Below are positions 12,557 to 21,362 of a stretch of DNA of 25,673 nt, piece after piece. Under the pieces are notes generated by a model. That model saw nothing but the letters and a program-made list of their open reading frames with translations, made no database searches and was not told where the DNA came from. The position numbers and the translations under genes are program-made. Position 1 is the stretch's first letter. Each line of letters begins with the position of its first letter. The DNA is taken from positions 1 to 25,673 of IMG/VR virus record IMGVR_UViG_3300005664_000074. The stretch is one strand, 5' to 3'. The stretch is from a virus.

Positions 12557-12564
12557 CAAAAGTA
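12557..12564 (-). promoter_or_regulatory. -7 box TACTTTTG directly before the protease gene
   Basis: The minus strand reads TACTTTTG, matching TAnnTTTG, with only six bases between it and ATG 12550. The expected transcription start would be at or within the ATG, predicting a leaderless mRNA. No clear -33 TTTG is present. Confidence 0.4.
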
Positions 12565-12591
12565 AATAGCACTATTTATAAAAATAATAAA

Positions 12592-12792
12592 TTAATTGCA
12601 TAGCTTCATTATATGGCTTGTACTTTTGCCATACTTCTTTGCAAGTTTATCGTATATCTTCATTAATGGTAAACCGCTAGATAATTGGTTTCTAAAATCT
12701 TGCTTTATAACATTTTTTATTGCTTCCTTAGTCAATCCACCTTGATTAGCTATTTCTAAGCATTTATCAATAAGTTCTTGCTGCTTCAACAT
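12592..12792 (-). CDS. Small helical protein, 66 aa
   Basis: This 66-residue protein starts at ATG 12792, overlapping the end of the tape measure gene by 26 bases, and ends shortly before the promoter of the protease gene. It is all-helical in appearance, and its C-terminal half (MKIYDKLAKKYGKSTSHIMKLC) has the spacing of a helix-turn-helix. It could be a small DNA-binding regulator of the downstream capsid operon or a tail accessory protein. The position between tail and head modules makes the regulator idea attractive, but that is inference. Confidence 0.55.
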   Translation of the reverse strand: MLKQQELIDKCLEIANQGGLTKEAIKNVIKQDFRNQLSSGLPLMKIYDKLAKKYGKSTSHIMKLCN

Positions 12793-15700
12793 TGTTTACT
12801 TTGTTTTGGGTTTTTCTTAAATCGGTTTCAACTAAAATAACTCTATTTTCTTGACTTGTAATTGATTCAGCCAAAGCCCCTACTCCTTGTCTAACTTGTG
12901 AAGACATTGAACCACTCGCAACGGGTGCAACAAATCCACCCTCTGCAAAAAGTTTAGGTATTTTCATTGTGTTTATAGCTTTCATAAAGTCTGTACCATA
13001 ATGTTTTACGGCTTTTTTGTTTTGAATAAACTCTCCTCCCTCTGCTTCAAAACCTCCACGACCCTTAACGGTAAAAGGTACGCCACCTTTTGAATGTGGT
13101 GCGCCTTGAATAAGTCCACCATCTTCAAACTTTTGCGATTCAATTTGTTTCATATTTGCAGCATAAACGCCCGTTAAAACTCCACTTGATAAAGCTCCTA
13201 TTACTAAGTTTGCAGGATACCCAAATTGCATTGCTTGCGCAATAGCATTAATTAATCCAGTAAGGTAGTTAACCGTTGCGCTTGCTTTTTGTAATTTCTT
13301 TTGCTTTTCAAATCCCTCTTTACGTATTTTTGTTTTTTCTGATTCTGCTTGTTGTTCGCTAATCGTTCCTTGTTTTAACGCTGCGTCAATTTTTGCAACT
13401 CTCTCTTCTGTTTGTTGTGCTACTCTTTGATTAGCATTTGATAAAATAGTTTGTATTGCATCAACTGCTGCTTGATAACCTGCTTTTATTGCTTCTACTT
13501 TTTCGGGGTCTATTCCTAAGCGGTCTGCTAAACTTTTTGGTGCGTTAGGGTCTGCTACTACTGAAACTTTTGGCGTTGTGCCATCTGTTGCAGCCTTAAA
13601 ATCTTCTATTGCTAATTCAGCTTCTTTTAAATTATCTAATAATTTTTGTTTATCTGTATCATTTAGGACATTATCTAATATACCAAACTTTTCATTTTCT
13701 GCGCTTAAATCTAAAATTCCTTTAATTTCAGCAATTGTAGATTCCATATTTTCTATGGTTAAATCGTTTTGCTCTTTTTGATATTGTGCCATTAAAGCCT
13801 TTTTCGCTTCCTCATTATTACCTAAAGCATTTAAATCTTCTAAGTATTTAATTTTTAAATTCATACTATCTTCAATCAAATAATCTTTATTTTCTTGAAG
13901 TTGCTTTTCAATAGTAGATAAATTTAATTTACTTACGTTGTCATTATATTCTTGTTGTATTTTAAACCTTGCTTTTAGTTCTAATTCAGTCATTTGGGTA
14001 AAGTCTTTTACAAGCCCAAATTCTTCTAATTGTGCTTGCATTTGATTAGCCAACTTTTCCTCATCTGTTGCAATAAATTCACGAATTTTGTCTAATCTTT
14101 CTAACTCACCTTGATTGATTGCCGTGTAATAATCTTGGGTCAATTTAATTTTTGCTGCTAATTCGTCTTTACTAAGTTTTGCATCATCTCTATTTAGTTT
14201 TAATAGCTTTAACTTTTCATCAAGTTCGAACTTCAATTGCTCATTTGTTGTACGATTAATTTCTGCAATACTTGCAAGCCTATCTTTTTCTAAGTTTATA
14301 GCTTCTTGAATAAGTGCGTTTTGTTCTTTTTTAAGACCGCTTAACGTATTTATATTTTCTATACGTTTATTTTCTGCCATGTCTTGAATATTATCTAATT
14401 CACTTTGCATTTCTGCCATTTTTTTATCATCGATTCTTTTTTGGTCTGTTCCTTTTTGTTGTAATTTTAATTGTTCAATTTTTAATAATAATATTTTTTC
14501 TTCTTCTTTAGAATATTCTTCTGTTAGTTTTATAATTTCTTTTGCTGCGTCTTCACGTTCTTTAAATGATTTTGAAGTATCTTTTGTTATCATCAATAAA
14601 GCACTTTCTTTATCTTCATATTCGTCTTTTAATTTAATTAGGTTTATCTCTCCTATCTCAATTTGCTTTTGCAATGATGCTATTTGCTGACCTTTTTTAA
14701 TAGCTTCATTAAAAAACTCTTTTGTTTCTTTCACGCCGCTTTTAATTTCATCATTAAAAGTAAAAGCACTTAAAAAGTTTTTACCTACTGATTTGAAGTC
14801 TAAATTAATAATAGACATAAATAAGTCTTTAACGGCTTGTATTCTTTTGCTTATTTGATTTTCTATTACATCGCCAACGGCACTTAGTGCTTTTTGAGGA
14901 TTAGTAAAAGCGTCAACCAATGCAGTTCCTAAATTTTGAACAACACCCCATAATGAAGACATTATAGCTTTTAAAGGTTCTAAAACTCGTGTAACTGCGT
15001 CTGCACCTCTTTGAGTAGATAAGAAACCTGCTACCAATAAACCCAAAGCAACCACAATAGCACCAATGCCTGTTTGAACTAATCCAATCTTTAGAAAATT
15101 TAAAGCTTTAGTAAGTAAACCGCTTGATGATGCAGCCCCCTTTTGTCCTGCGTCCATTGCTTGACTTCCTTTTGCTTGTGCTTGTGCTGCAATAGCTTGG
15201 TCTATCATTGTGTTAATTAGATTCTTTCCTGCTTCTACATTTTCTCGAATACTTGAAGTAAGTTCGCCTAAATTAACACCCATTACATTAACTTTTCCTA
15301 ATGCGCTTGTAATTGCAGCTTCATAGTTACCAACGTTCCTACGATTGTCGCCAACTGCTTTTTCATTTTCTTTTAGCTTGTTAGTAATGTTTAGAATTTC
15401 GGCTGCTTGTTCACGACCTGCGACTGTATTTTCCCTTTCTTCTTGGCTTAATTTATCATAATCATTTGTTAGTATTTTAAGTTGTGCCCTTAGTTGCTCG
15501 TTGCTTCCTATTTCAGCGTCCATAACTTTATTATGGGCTTGTAATAAAGTTGTTTGCTCTCTTTTTTGCTTATTCAAATCAGTTAAACTACTCTTTTGGT
15601 CATCTAATTGTATAACCGTTTCATTTATAGCCTTATTTAAATCGTTATATGAATTTCTTTGTTCTTGAGTTGCTTTACCTGTTTTGCCTACTTCTTCTTC

Positions 15701-15856
15701 AAGTTTTGCTAATTCTTTCTCATAAGCTTTTAATAATGTTGTTGTTTCCTTAATAGCATTTCTTTGCTCGTATTGAGCCTTAGTAATTTCTTCAAGGTTT
15801 TTCTTAGCATTTTCTAAGCCTTTCATTTCTATATCGTAAACTATTTTTTCAGCCAT
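12767..15856 (-). CDS. Tail tape measure protein, 1029 aa
   Basis: The longest gene in the window. Residues 1-170 are coiled coil (many Glu, Lys, Gln heptads). A hydrophobic segment at about 253-279 (IGLVQTGIGAIVVALGLLVA) fits the membrane-active part used in DNA injection. Residues 380-760 are again long charged helices, and the end has glycine-rich EDGGLIQGAPHSKGG and FAEGGFVAP motifs I associate with Bacteroidota tape measures. With the usual 1.5 angstrom per residue the tail would be near 150 nm. It follows the 633-aa tail gene by a start-stop overlap. Its distance from the tail-chaperone gene is unusual. Confidence 0.9.
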   Translation of the reverse strand: MAEKIVYDIEMKGLENAKKNLEEITKAQYEQRNAIKETTTLLKAYEKELAKLEEEVGKTGKATQEQRNSYNDLNKAINETVIQLDDQKSSLTDLNKQKREQTTLLQAHNKVMDAEIGSNEQLRAQLKILTNDYDKLSQEERENTVAGREQAAEILNITNKLKENEKAVGDNRRNVGNYEAAITSALGKVNVMGVNLGELTSSIRENVEAGKNLINTMIDQAIAAQAQAKGSQAMDAGQKGAASSSGLLTKALNFLKIGLVQTGIGAIVVALGLLVAGFLSTQRGADAVTRVLEPLKAIMSSLWGVVQNLGTALVDAFTNPQKALSAVGDVIENQISKRIQAVKDLFMSIINLDFKSVGKNFLSAFTFNDEIKSGVKETKEFFNEAIKKGQQIASLQKQIEIGEINLIKLKDEYEDKESALLMITKDTSKSFKEREDAAKEIIKLTEEYSKEEEKILLLKIEQLKLQQKGTDQKRIDDKKMAEMQSELDNIQDMAENKRIENINTLSGLKKEQNALIQEAINLEKDRLASIAEINRTTNEQLKFELDEKLKLLKLNRDDAKLSKDELAAKIKLTQDYYTAINQGELERLDKIREFIATDEEKLANQMQAQLEEFGLVKDFTQMTELELKARFKIQQEYNDNVSKLNLSTIEKQLQENKDYLIEDSMNLKIKYLEDLNALGNNEEAKKALMAQYQKEQNDLTIENMESTIAEIKGILDLSAENEKFGILDNVLNDTDKQKLLDNLKEAELAIEDFKAATDGTTPKVSVVADPNAPKSLADRLGIDPEKVEAIKAGYQAAVDAIQTILSNANQRVAQQTEERVAKIDAALKQGTISEQQAESEKTKIRKEGFEKQKKLQKASATVNYLTGLINAIAQAMQFGYPANLVIGALSSGVLTGVYAANMKQIESQKFEDGGLIQGAPHSKGGVPFTVKGRGGFEAEGGEFIQNKKAVKHYGTDFMKAINTMKIPKLFAEGGFVAPVASGSMSSQVRQGVGALAESITSQENRVILVETDLRKTQNKVNNVEAARTY

Positions 15857-17757
15857 TATAATAAGGTTAAGTTAGCTTGCGCTTGTTTGGTAATTAAATC
15901 ATAACTCCAATCAATCATTTTATACTTTTGATTGTTGATTATGTAAGTTGTTCTGTTGTTTATAATCGTTCCGTTTTGGTCCTTAAAACGTATTTCAATT
16001 ATTTTGTTATTCTTTTTTTGGTCGAATGTAGCTTTAAAAAATCCTTTCCACTTTTCAATAAAGAAATAATAGCGGCTCCATGTAATTAAAGCATCTATTG
16101 GCGTTGGGCTTGGGCTTGTTTGGTAGTTTACTGCATCTGTTTCTTGATAAATGCCCCCATAGTAACCATTTAAAACAACTATTATATTGTCCCAACTTTC
16201 TAATAAGCCACCATCAGTCGCAGGTAAAAGCGCATTATCCAAATAACTCCACGCAGCATTAAAATAACTTTCGTAAGTTTCTATATTTCTTTTTTGAAAA
16301 GTGTTTAATTCATAAAGATAACTACCAAATTCTTGTTTATCTAATATCTTAAATTTATCTAAGCTAACAGCCGTCAATAATTTTTGCTTTAAATAAATAG
16401 TTCCAGCTTGTAAATAGTCAAGTGTTACATCCGTTTCACGTTCAACCAATGCGCTTATATCTATTTCTTTATCTCTAATACTTGGGAGTGCTTCGTAAAT
16501 AAAAGGAGTGTAACCCTCATCTTGTAACTCCATTCGGGCTTCGTCGCCCTCAATATCAAGTACTAAATTATTATCTACTAAAAAGCCTCTTAAAAAGTCA
16601 AATTGTGAAATGTCGCTTACTTCATTGCCTAAATAAATAGCATCACTATCTTGTACGTTATCATGTGAAATCATAAGATAATCACAATACAAAGTACTTA
16701 TTGATGGTGCGCTAAATCCACTTTTAAAAGTTGGCTCAATAATTATTTCTAACCAATCATATAATTGTACTTGAATATCAATATCTAAATCAATGTAGTT
16801 ACTACCTTGTTGTAAATAGCCATTAATTGTATCTATCATTGGTCGTGAAGTATATAATAGCGTAGGTATATTAAAAGGTGGCGGGGTTATTAAATCTGGC
16901 CTCCAAATAGCTATCCATACTTGGCAATCTTCTAAATCTCCATTATTAGTAAATTCCAAATTAGCTTTAACATTTACCTTATCTGTATTACTATTTCTAA
17001 ATTCATAATTATTGCCAGTCACTTTAACTACTGACCCATTATTAGCTAAAGGAGTTGCAATATCTAACTTTGCATTATCAATTTGGTTTGATGTATCTGT
17101 CCATGTATTACTTGATAAATGAGCCTCTGTAAAACTTGAATATCGCAAATTTAAACCGTAGTCGCTATCCATAAATTCACTACTTAGGCTTATACCCTCA
17201 TCCCAAAGAATTTTATTTATAATGTGCCTTACTGAAAAAAAGAAACCTAACTTGTTAAATTCTACTTGATTGGCTGTGTTTAGTTCTATTAAGTTTGGAT
17301 GTCCTAAGTTGAAAGAAACCCCAGTATTTAATGATTGAGATATTCCCGATTCAAGTGCAACAATAGCGTTAGCGGGTGTAAATGTCCATTGATAATCATA
17401 ATTAAACAATTCACTTAACTTTTTTCTTGATAAGTTGTCCATTAAGTTATTAAACGCTCCTACAAATAAAACCTTAAAATTTTCATTGGCATAACCTCTA
17501 ACATATAAAGTACCTTTTTGATAGATGTTATTATCTATTTTTATGTAGCTATCTCCAAATGCTTCACTTTGTGCACCTTCTGTATTGATATTGCTAAAAG
17601 CTAATTGATTCTTTGCAGTAATCGGGATTGAAAACTCTACGGATTTTATACCTGTACGTGCTTGTAAACTCTCTACCTTAGTTAATCCACCACTTACAAT
17701 AAAGTTTTGTAAAACCTTATCGTTAATGTCTAAGTCTATTCCTTTGTAGTTAATCAT
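15856..17757 (-). CDS. Tail tip / baseplate-like protein, 633 aa
   Basis: Beta-rich protein starting MINYKGIDLD, with no coiled coil. A central section (about residues 235-375) resembles a jelly-roll module (VKVTGNNYEFRNSN, QVWIAIWRPD, DIDIQVQLYDWLEIIIEP), as found in carbohydrate-binding or structural domains of tail proteins. The N-terminal 150 residues (GIKSVEFSIPITAKNQLAF and later KLSELFNYDYQWTF) may form the part attached to the tail tube end. It sits between another tail protein and the tape measure, overlapping both by 1-4 bases. In many siphophages such genes form the tip complex. I am confident that it is a virion tail protein and less so of the exact role. Confidence 0.6.
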   Translation of the reverse strand: MINYKGIDLDINDKVLQNFIVSGGLTKVESLQARTGIKSVEFSIPITAKNQLAFSNINTEGAQSEAFGDSYIKIDNNIYQKGTLYVRGYANENFKVLFVGAFNNLMDNLSRKKLSELFNYDYQWTFTPANAIVALESGISQSLNTGVSFNLGHPNLIELNTANQVEFNKLGFFFSVRHIINKILWDEGISLSSEFMDSDYGLNLRYSSFTEAHLSSNTWTDTSNQIDNAKLDIATPLANNGSVVKVTGNNYEFRNSNTDKVNVKANLEFTNNGDLEDCQVWIAIWRPDLITPPPFNIPTLLYTSRPMIDTINGYLQQGSNYIDLDIDIQVQLYDWLEIIIEPTFKSGFSAPSISTLYCDYLMISHDNVQDSDAIYLGNEVSDISQFDFLRGFLVDNNLVLDIEGDEARMELQDEGYTPFIYEALPSIRDKEIDISALVERETDVTLDYLQAGTIYLKQKLLTAVSLDKFKILDKQEFGSYLYELNTFQKRNIETYESYFNAAWSYLDNALLPATDGGLLESWDNIIVVLNGYYGGIYQETDAVNYQTSPSPTPIDALITWSRYYFFIEKWKGFFKATFDQKKNNKIIEIRFKDQNGTIINNRTTYIINNQKYKMIDWSYDLITKQAQANLTLL

Positions 17758-18935
17758 ATAAAAGCTAATGGTTTTTGTGAGTTCTTATATTTAAAATTAA
17801 ATTTGATACCTCTTGAACCGTCCACTAAAGTATAAACACCATCAAATAAATTAACAAAGCATTGATTAGCTTCATTATTGTTTATTATTATGCATATATG
17901 CCATTGACTATTGATGAAATCACGCAACTCCTCCTTGTGTGCTTGGCTAAAATATTGACTTCTTACTTCAAATTCTTGTGAAAATTCTTGATTAATTTTT
18001 AAAGTGTTAGCACTCGTATTAAAGAAGCTTGGAAAAGTTAATTCAGGTACGTATCCACTCATAAATTCATCTGACTTTGTGCTTGCTTTTTCGTTTAAAT
18101 AAGTTTGGAAAATGATATTTTCAAGGCATCCGTATCTATTTTTAAATACAAATTCAATAGTGTTACATAGATTATTAACATGGTAGTATGTACAATTTGT
18201 ATTAGTGCCACTTTCACGAACTCTAAAACTTTCAAAAGTTGCTAAAGTTCCACCTCCAGACTTTACAAATTCAGATATAATAAAGTCTTTATTTAAAGGT
18301 ACTCTAATTAATTTATTTAAGTATGTAGTTAAATCGAGTACTCCTGTTTCAAATATTGTGCTCCCATTGTTTGGTTCGCTTACTTGGTAAGTGTCCACAA
18401 TTAAACTTTCCTTTGTTACAAATAAGCTAACCCCATCAACTATACCTTGAATTTTTTTACAAAAGTTTTTAGGATTTGTTATATTTAAATCACTTGCATA
18501 CAATAAGTTTTTATAGTCTATTGGATAGCGTGCGCTTTGTTCTTCATTTGTATCATTAACCCTATTATCTAAAAAAGAAAAAGCATAAAACTCATTACTT
18601 GTTAATGGGCTTAATGCGTTAATTGTATCACTTACAACAACTTCAAATTTTCCATATAAATCTGTTAATTCAGTTATTGCTGAACTATCAAGGCCTTGCA
18701 TACTTCTTACATCAAAAATACTTTTAAGATAATTTGAAGCGTCAAAAAAATACTCATTGTTTATGTTTGGTGCTTTATATGGTGGTACGTTTGGAATACT
18801 TGCGCCTGCACTTGTCTTAATTTCAAATGTTAAGTATGTAGGATTGTTGGTAGTTTCAGTCGCAACAAAATTTACTTGCAAGTAACCTGAGTAATATCCA
18901 TTGTTTGTTGGCTGTGTTGTTAGTGCTATTGCCAT
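17754..18935 (-). CDS. Tail-associated structural protein, 393 aa
   Basis: Beta-rich sequence with many Asn, Thr and Ser residues and no membrane or coiled-coil segments. It starts MAIALTTQPTNNGYY and contains a Cys cluster at about 226-250 (NTNCTYYHVNNLCNTIEF) that may form a disulfide or metal site. It overlaps the 633-aa gene by ATGA and the gp10-like gene by 10 bases, so it belongs to the same tail operon. Paired genes of about 400 and 600 residues upstream of the tape measure are plausible distal-tail and tip proteins, but I do not recognise a defined family. Confidence 0.55.
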   Translation of the reverse strand: MAIALTTQPTNNGYYSGYLQVNFVATETTNNPTYLTFEIKTSAGASIPNVPPYKAPNINNEYFFDASNYLKSIFDVRSMQGLDSSAITELTDLYGKFEVVVSDTINALSPLTSNEFYAFSFLDNRVNDTNEEQSARYPIDYKNLLYASDLNITNPKNFCKKIQGIVDGVSLFVTKESLIVDTYQVSEPNNGSTIFETGVLDLTTYLNKLIRVPLNKDFIISEFVKSGGGTLATFESFRVRESGTNTNCTYYHVNNLCNTIEFVFKNRYGCLENIIFQTYLNEKASTKSDEFMSGYVPELTFPSFFNTSANTLKINQEFSQEFEVRSQYFSQAHKEELRDFINSQWHICIIINNNEANQCFVNLFDGVYTLVDGSRGIKFNFKYKNSQKPLAFI

Positions 18936-19327
18936 GATTTTATATTTGTATCTACATAATTCTTTACCATTTCATCAATGGCGTTCTTGTTTTCATTTAA
19001 TACCTTTGGTGTAATATCTAATCCATTGCTATCTTTTGGTGCGCCATTCTCATATATCTTTCTTTGTATAACCGTTGCACTCGGAAAGCTGCCACCTATT
19101 CGGGCTTTCTTATCACTTATCCATTTTTCTAACTTAGTAAGGCTTACTAAAGTTCCTGCGGGTGTTCCTTTGTCTATATTCTCCCAATAATCAACACCTT
19201 TAACTATTATTCGGGTTATAGTGCTTTCTTCACGTAACGATAATACGGCTTCTCCACTTGCTTGACGCTTGTGAAAGTCCATTTTTTCTTTCGTTTTTCT
19301 AATTAAAAAGTCTGCTATCCTACCCAT
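18926..19327 (-). CDS. gp10-like neck / tail-completion protein, 133 aa
   Basis: N-terminal helix (MGRIADFLIRKTKEKMDF), strands ITRIIVKGVDYWENIDKGTPAG (about 36-57) and a helix LEKWISDKKARIGG (about 65-78) resemble HK97 gp10-type head-tail connector proteins, where a Tyr/Trp-x-x-x-x-x-Gly-Thr segment is followed by a Trp-containing helix. It begins at ATG 19327, five bases after a TACTTTTG promoter box. It ends with TAG, and one codon later a TAA is in frame. The gene overlaps the next by 10 bases. Assignment is by pattern, moderately supported. Confidence 0.55.
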   Translation of the reverse strand: MGRIADFLIRKTKEKMDFHKRQASGEAVLSLREESTITRIIVKGVDYWENIDKGTPAGTLVSLTKLEKWISDKKARIGGSFPSATVIQRKIYENGAPKDSNGLDITPKVLNENKNAIDEMVKNYVDTNIKSWQ

Positions 19328-19332
19328 AAACG

Positions 19333-19340
19333 CAAAAGTA
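19333..19340 (-). promoter_or_regulatory. -7 box TACTTTTG directly before the gp10-like gene
   Basis: The same TTTACTTTTG box as before the protease gene, with five bases to the ATG at 19327. An upstream TTG (overlapping the stop of the tail-chaperone frame near 19362) lies 21 bases away, a tolerable -33 position. A leaderless transcript is predicted. Confidence 0.45.
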
Positions 19341-19360
19341 AATAAAAATAATTATAATTT

Positions 19361-20169
19361 TCAAGTTTTTTCTTGTGCTTTTCGGCTTTCTATAAAACTC
19401 ATTACATCTTCTAAAGGAGTGTTTAACACTTGGTCGAATGCGTTTCTACTCATTTGGGGGTTCGTGAAAACACCTGTGGTCGCAACGTCTGCAAATAAAG
19501 GGTAGTAACCCATGCGTTCAAGGTACTCATTCCTTTTTCCAACTCCGCCACTACTGCTGAATGTCGCTGCATACTTTCCCCCCATTTCATCATAAAATTG
19601 AGCAAAAAAAAACTGCAAGCGTGTATAACATCCATTCGTGCGTGTTCTTTTAGCCATGCTATTCTGTCTTCAATAGCTTGCAAATCTTGATAATACTCGC
19701 CATCTCTAAGATAAACCGCTGCAATTAAGATACCTTTATCAATTTCGCTTGATTGCTCTATTTGTTTAAGTAGATCGGTGCAATCCATGAAGTCACCGGC
19801 CGTTCCTTTTTCAAAAGTTCTAATCGAAAACTTACGCCCTTTAATTTCAAATGTTTCTTTAGGTCGTTCACGTTCCAAGAATGCAAATTGAGTAACAAAA
19901 AGATTATTTATTTTATCCCATTCAACCATGATTAACTCCTCATAAGTAATCCCTTTGCTTAAAGCTGCAATTACCCTACAAATACTTTCAATGCTTTTTC
20001 TTTGTGCGTCTAATGTATTACCTGCTTCAAAATCTTTCATTGCTTCTGCTGCTAATTGAATGTATGGATACGCTTCATTCCATTGATTGTATGTAATGTC
20101 GTATCGTCCTGTAGGTATTAAAAACTCTTTTTGAGTTATGCCGTTTGCTTTAAAGCTAAATCTATTCAT
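19361..20169 (-). CDS. Tail assembly chaperone, predicted -1 frameshift product, about 269 aa
   Basis: The frame starting at 20169 meets nine Ts (minus strand, positions 19612 to 19604). The codons there are AGT TTT TTT TTG, so the run contains T_TTT_TTT, a classic -1 slippery heptamer. Slipping back one base continues in an open frame to TGA at 19361 and reads FFFAQFYDEMGGKYAATF and so on, with normal protein composition ending DVMSFIESRKAQEKT. This is the behaviour of tail assembly chaperones (lambda G and G-T), which coat the tape measure before tube polymerisation. A second run, GGGGGG about 25 bases on, would lead to the same frame. A homopolymer sequencing error is the main alternative. 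Confidence 0.5.
19450..20169 (-). CDS. Tail assembly chaperone-like protein, zero-frame product, 239 aa
   Basis: The start ATG 20169 overlaps the stop of terL (ATGA). Residues 1-100 include NRFSFKANGITQKEFLIPTG and a helical region (PYIQLAAEAMKDFEAGN). Residues about 125-190 (FEIKGRKFSIRTFEKGTAGD, then IDKGILIAAVYLRDGEYYQ) resemble the mostly helical chaperones of siphophage tails. The reading continues past the T9 run for about 50 residues to a TGA at 19450. Which of the two C termini is the main product cannot be told from sequence alone. I favour a chaperone over other packaging-linked roles because of the slippery site. Confidence 0.6.
   Translation of the reverse strand: MNRFSFKANGITQKEFLIPTGRYDITYNQWNEAYPYIQLAAEAMKDFEAGNTLDAQRKSIESICRVIAALSKGITYEELIMVEWDKINNLFVTQFAFLERERPKETFEIKGRKFSIRTFEKGTAGDFMDCTDLLKQIEQSSEIDKGILIAAVYLRDGEYYQDLQAIEDRIAWLKEHARMDVIHACSFFLLNFMMKWGESMQRHSAVVAELEKGMSTLNAWVTTLYLQTLRPQVFSRTPK
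19604..19612 (-). other. Slippery T9 run, candidate -1 frameshift site
   Basis: Nine consecutive Ts on the minus strand in the codon context AGT TTT TTT TTG provide T_TTT_TTT. Both frames stay open downstream for more than 150 bases. The nearby GGGGGGAAAG (minus strand, around 19574-19583) contains the lambda-type G_GGA_AAG string, but in the already shifted frame. Confidence 0.5.
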
Positions 20170-21362
20170 ATAAAAACTTGGTTTTTAGGTTTTCTATAAG
20201 TTACAATGTAATAACCTGCTGCATCGTTTAAATGGTCAAATCCACTTACCTTGTCTGGTATGCCGTTTTTATCGTACGCTTGTTGTTCTAATGATTGTGA
20301 ATATTCGGGACAAGTGTGTTTATTAACTTTATATCCTTTTCTAAACATCATATTCATTGTGTTTATTCTGTCTTTTATTGCTGGATTAGTCCTATCAACG
20401 TGCAATCCAAATCCAAACCTTTTAATTATATCGTGGTCGGTTTCGCTGCTGCTTGATTTTCTACTCTGTCCAGTTGCATCGGGATAAACTACTATTTTAT
20501 TGCTCGGATAACGCTCTTTTATCAAAGCACACATTTGCTCGGTATTATAAGCCTTTGTTATTTCGGCAACGGCTAAAGGTTCGTTATTATCTACAACGTG
20601 AACAACGGCAGCCATATTAGTGACATTAAAGTCCATACCTATAAAAAGTATGTCCTTATCATTTGCCGTTCGGTCCGTATGGTTTACATTCCTATCGTAA
20701 TCAATATAAACACTTCCGCTTGTTAAGTTCACAAACTCGCCATCTAAATACGCCCTTAATTGGTTTTCATTGTATTGCTCTGTTAAACTTGCAATGTAAT
20801 CTGTACTAATAAAAGGATTGTTTTTTGTTGTGGCTTGGATTAACTTTTTATTTTCGCTTGCATTAACTACAAAGAAATCATAAAGAAATCTAAATCCCTC
20901 TGGAGTGCTTACAAAGTCGGTAGCGTTATTGTTACCTTGAAATTTTACGGAGTTCCTTGCTAAAATCTTAATCATTACTTCCTGCATCTTTGCCTTAGGT
21001 AGCACATCCGCTTCATCTACTAAACTATACCCTACTTCATAGCCTATTATTAAATCGGGATTATCCATTGACCTTAAAATTATCCTACCATAAGGAGTGT
21101 GTATGTCTTTATCGCTCTTATTAATAATGAAAGGGATTTCTTGTTGTGTTAAAATGTCTGCAAACTTAGGAAAGGCAATATCTTTTATAAGTGGGTATGT
21201 AGGTAAGTAATAAGCTACATCAACTTTAGGCATGGCTAACTTCTTTGTGATTGTCTTAATTACGCCTGCTTGACTTTTGCCACTTCTAAAGCCACCTACT
21301 AAGCCTGTATGCCTTGATTGGCTTTTAATAAACTCTGCTTGATGCCTTAGTATTTCAATCAT
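20166..21362 (-). CDS. terL: Terminase large subunit, 398 aa
   Basis: Both enzymatic parts are visible. The ATPase has Walker A GGFRSGKS (residues 23-30), Walker B YSLVDEAD (112-119, with Asp116 and Glu117) and the coupling motif STPEG (152-156). The RNase H-fold nuclease has acidic residues in GMDFN (Asp244), YPDATG (Asp295) and FDHLNDAAGY (Asp376, Asp380). The enzyme packages DNA through the portal and cuts it at initiation and headful or site-specific ends. About 400 residues is on the short side but complete. Its start overlaps the terS stop by ATGA, and its own stop overlaps the next gene by ATGA. Confidence 0.95.
   Translation of the reverse strand: MIEILRHQAEFIKSQSRHTGLVGGFRSGKSQAGVIKTITKKLAMPKVDVAYYLPTYPLIKDIAFPKFADILTQQEIPFIINKSDKDIHTPYGRIILRSMDNPDLIIGYEVGYSLVDEADVLPKAKMQEVMIKILARNSVKFQGNNNATDFVSTPEGFRFLYDFFVVNASENKKLIQATTKNNPFISTDYIASLTEQYNENQLRAYLDGEFVNLTSGSVYIDYDRNVNHTDRTANDKDILFIGMDFNVTNMAAVVHVVDNNEPLAVAEITKAYNTEQMCALIKERYPSNKIVVYPDATGQSRKSSSSETDHDIIKRFGFGLHVDRTNPAIKDRINTMNMMFRKGYKVNKHTCPEYSQSLEQQAYDKNGIPDKVSGFDHLNDAAGYYIVTYRKPKNQVFI

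Noticed and set aside
19361-19657. Independent 98-aa gene starting at ATG 19657
   Set aside because: Its first 18 residues are a shadow of the chaperone frame, and only the part after the T9 run looks like protein. A frameshift product explains it better.
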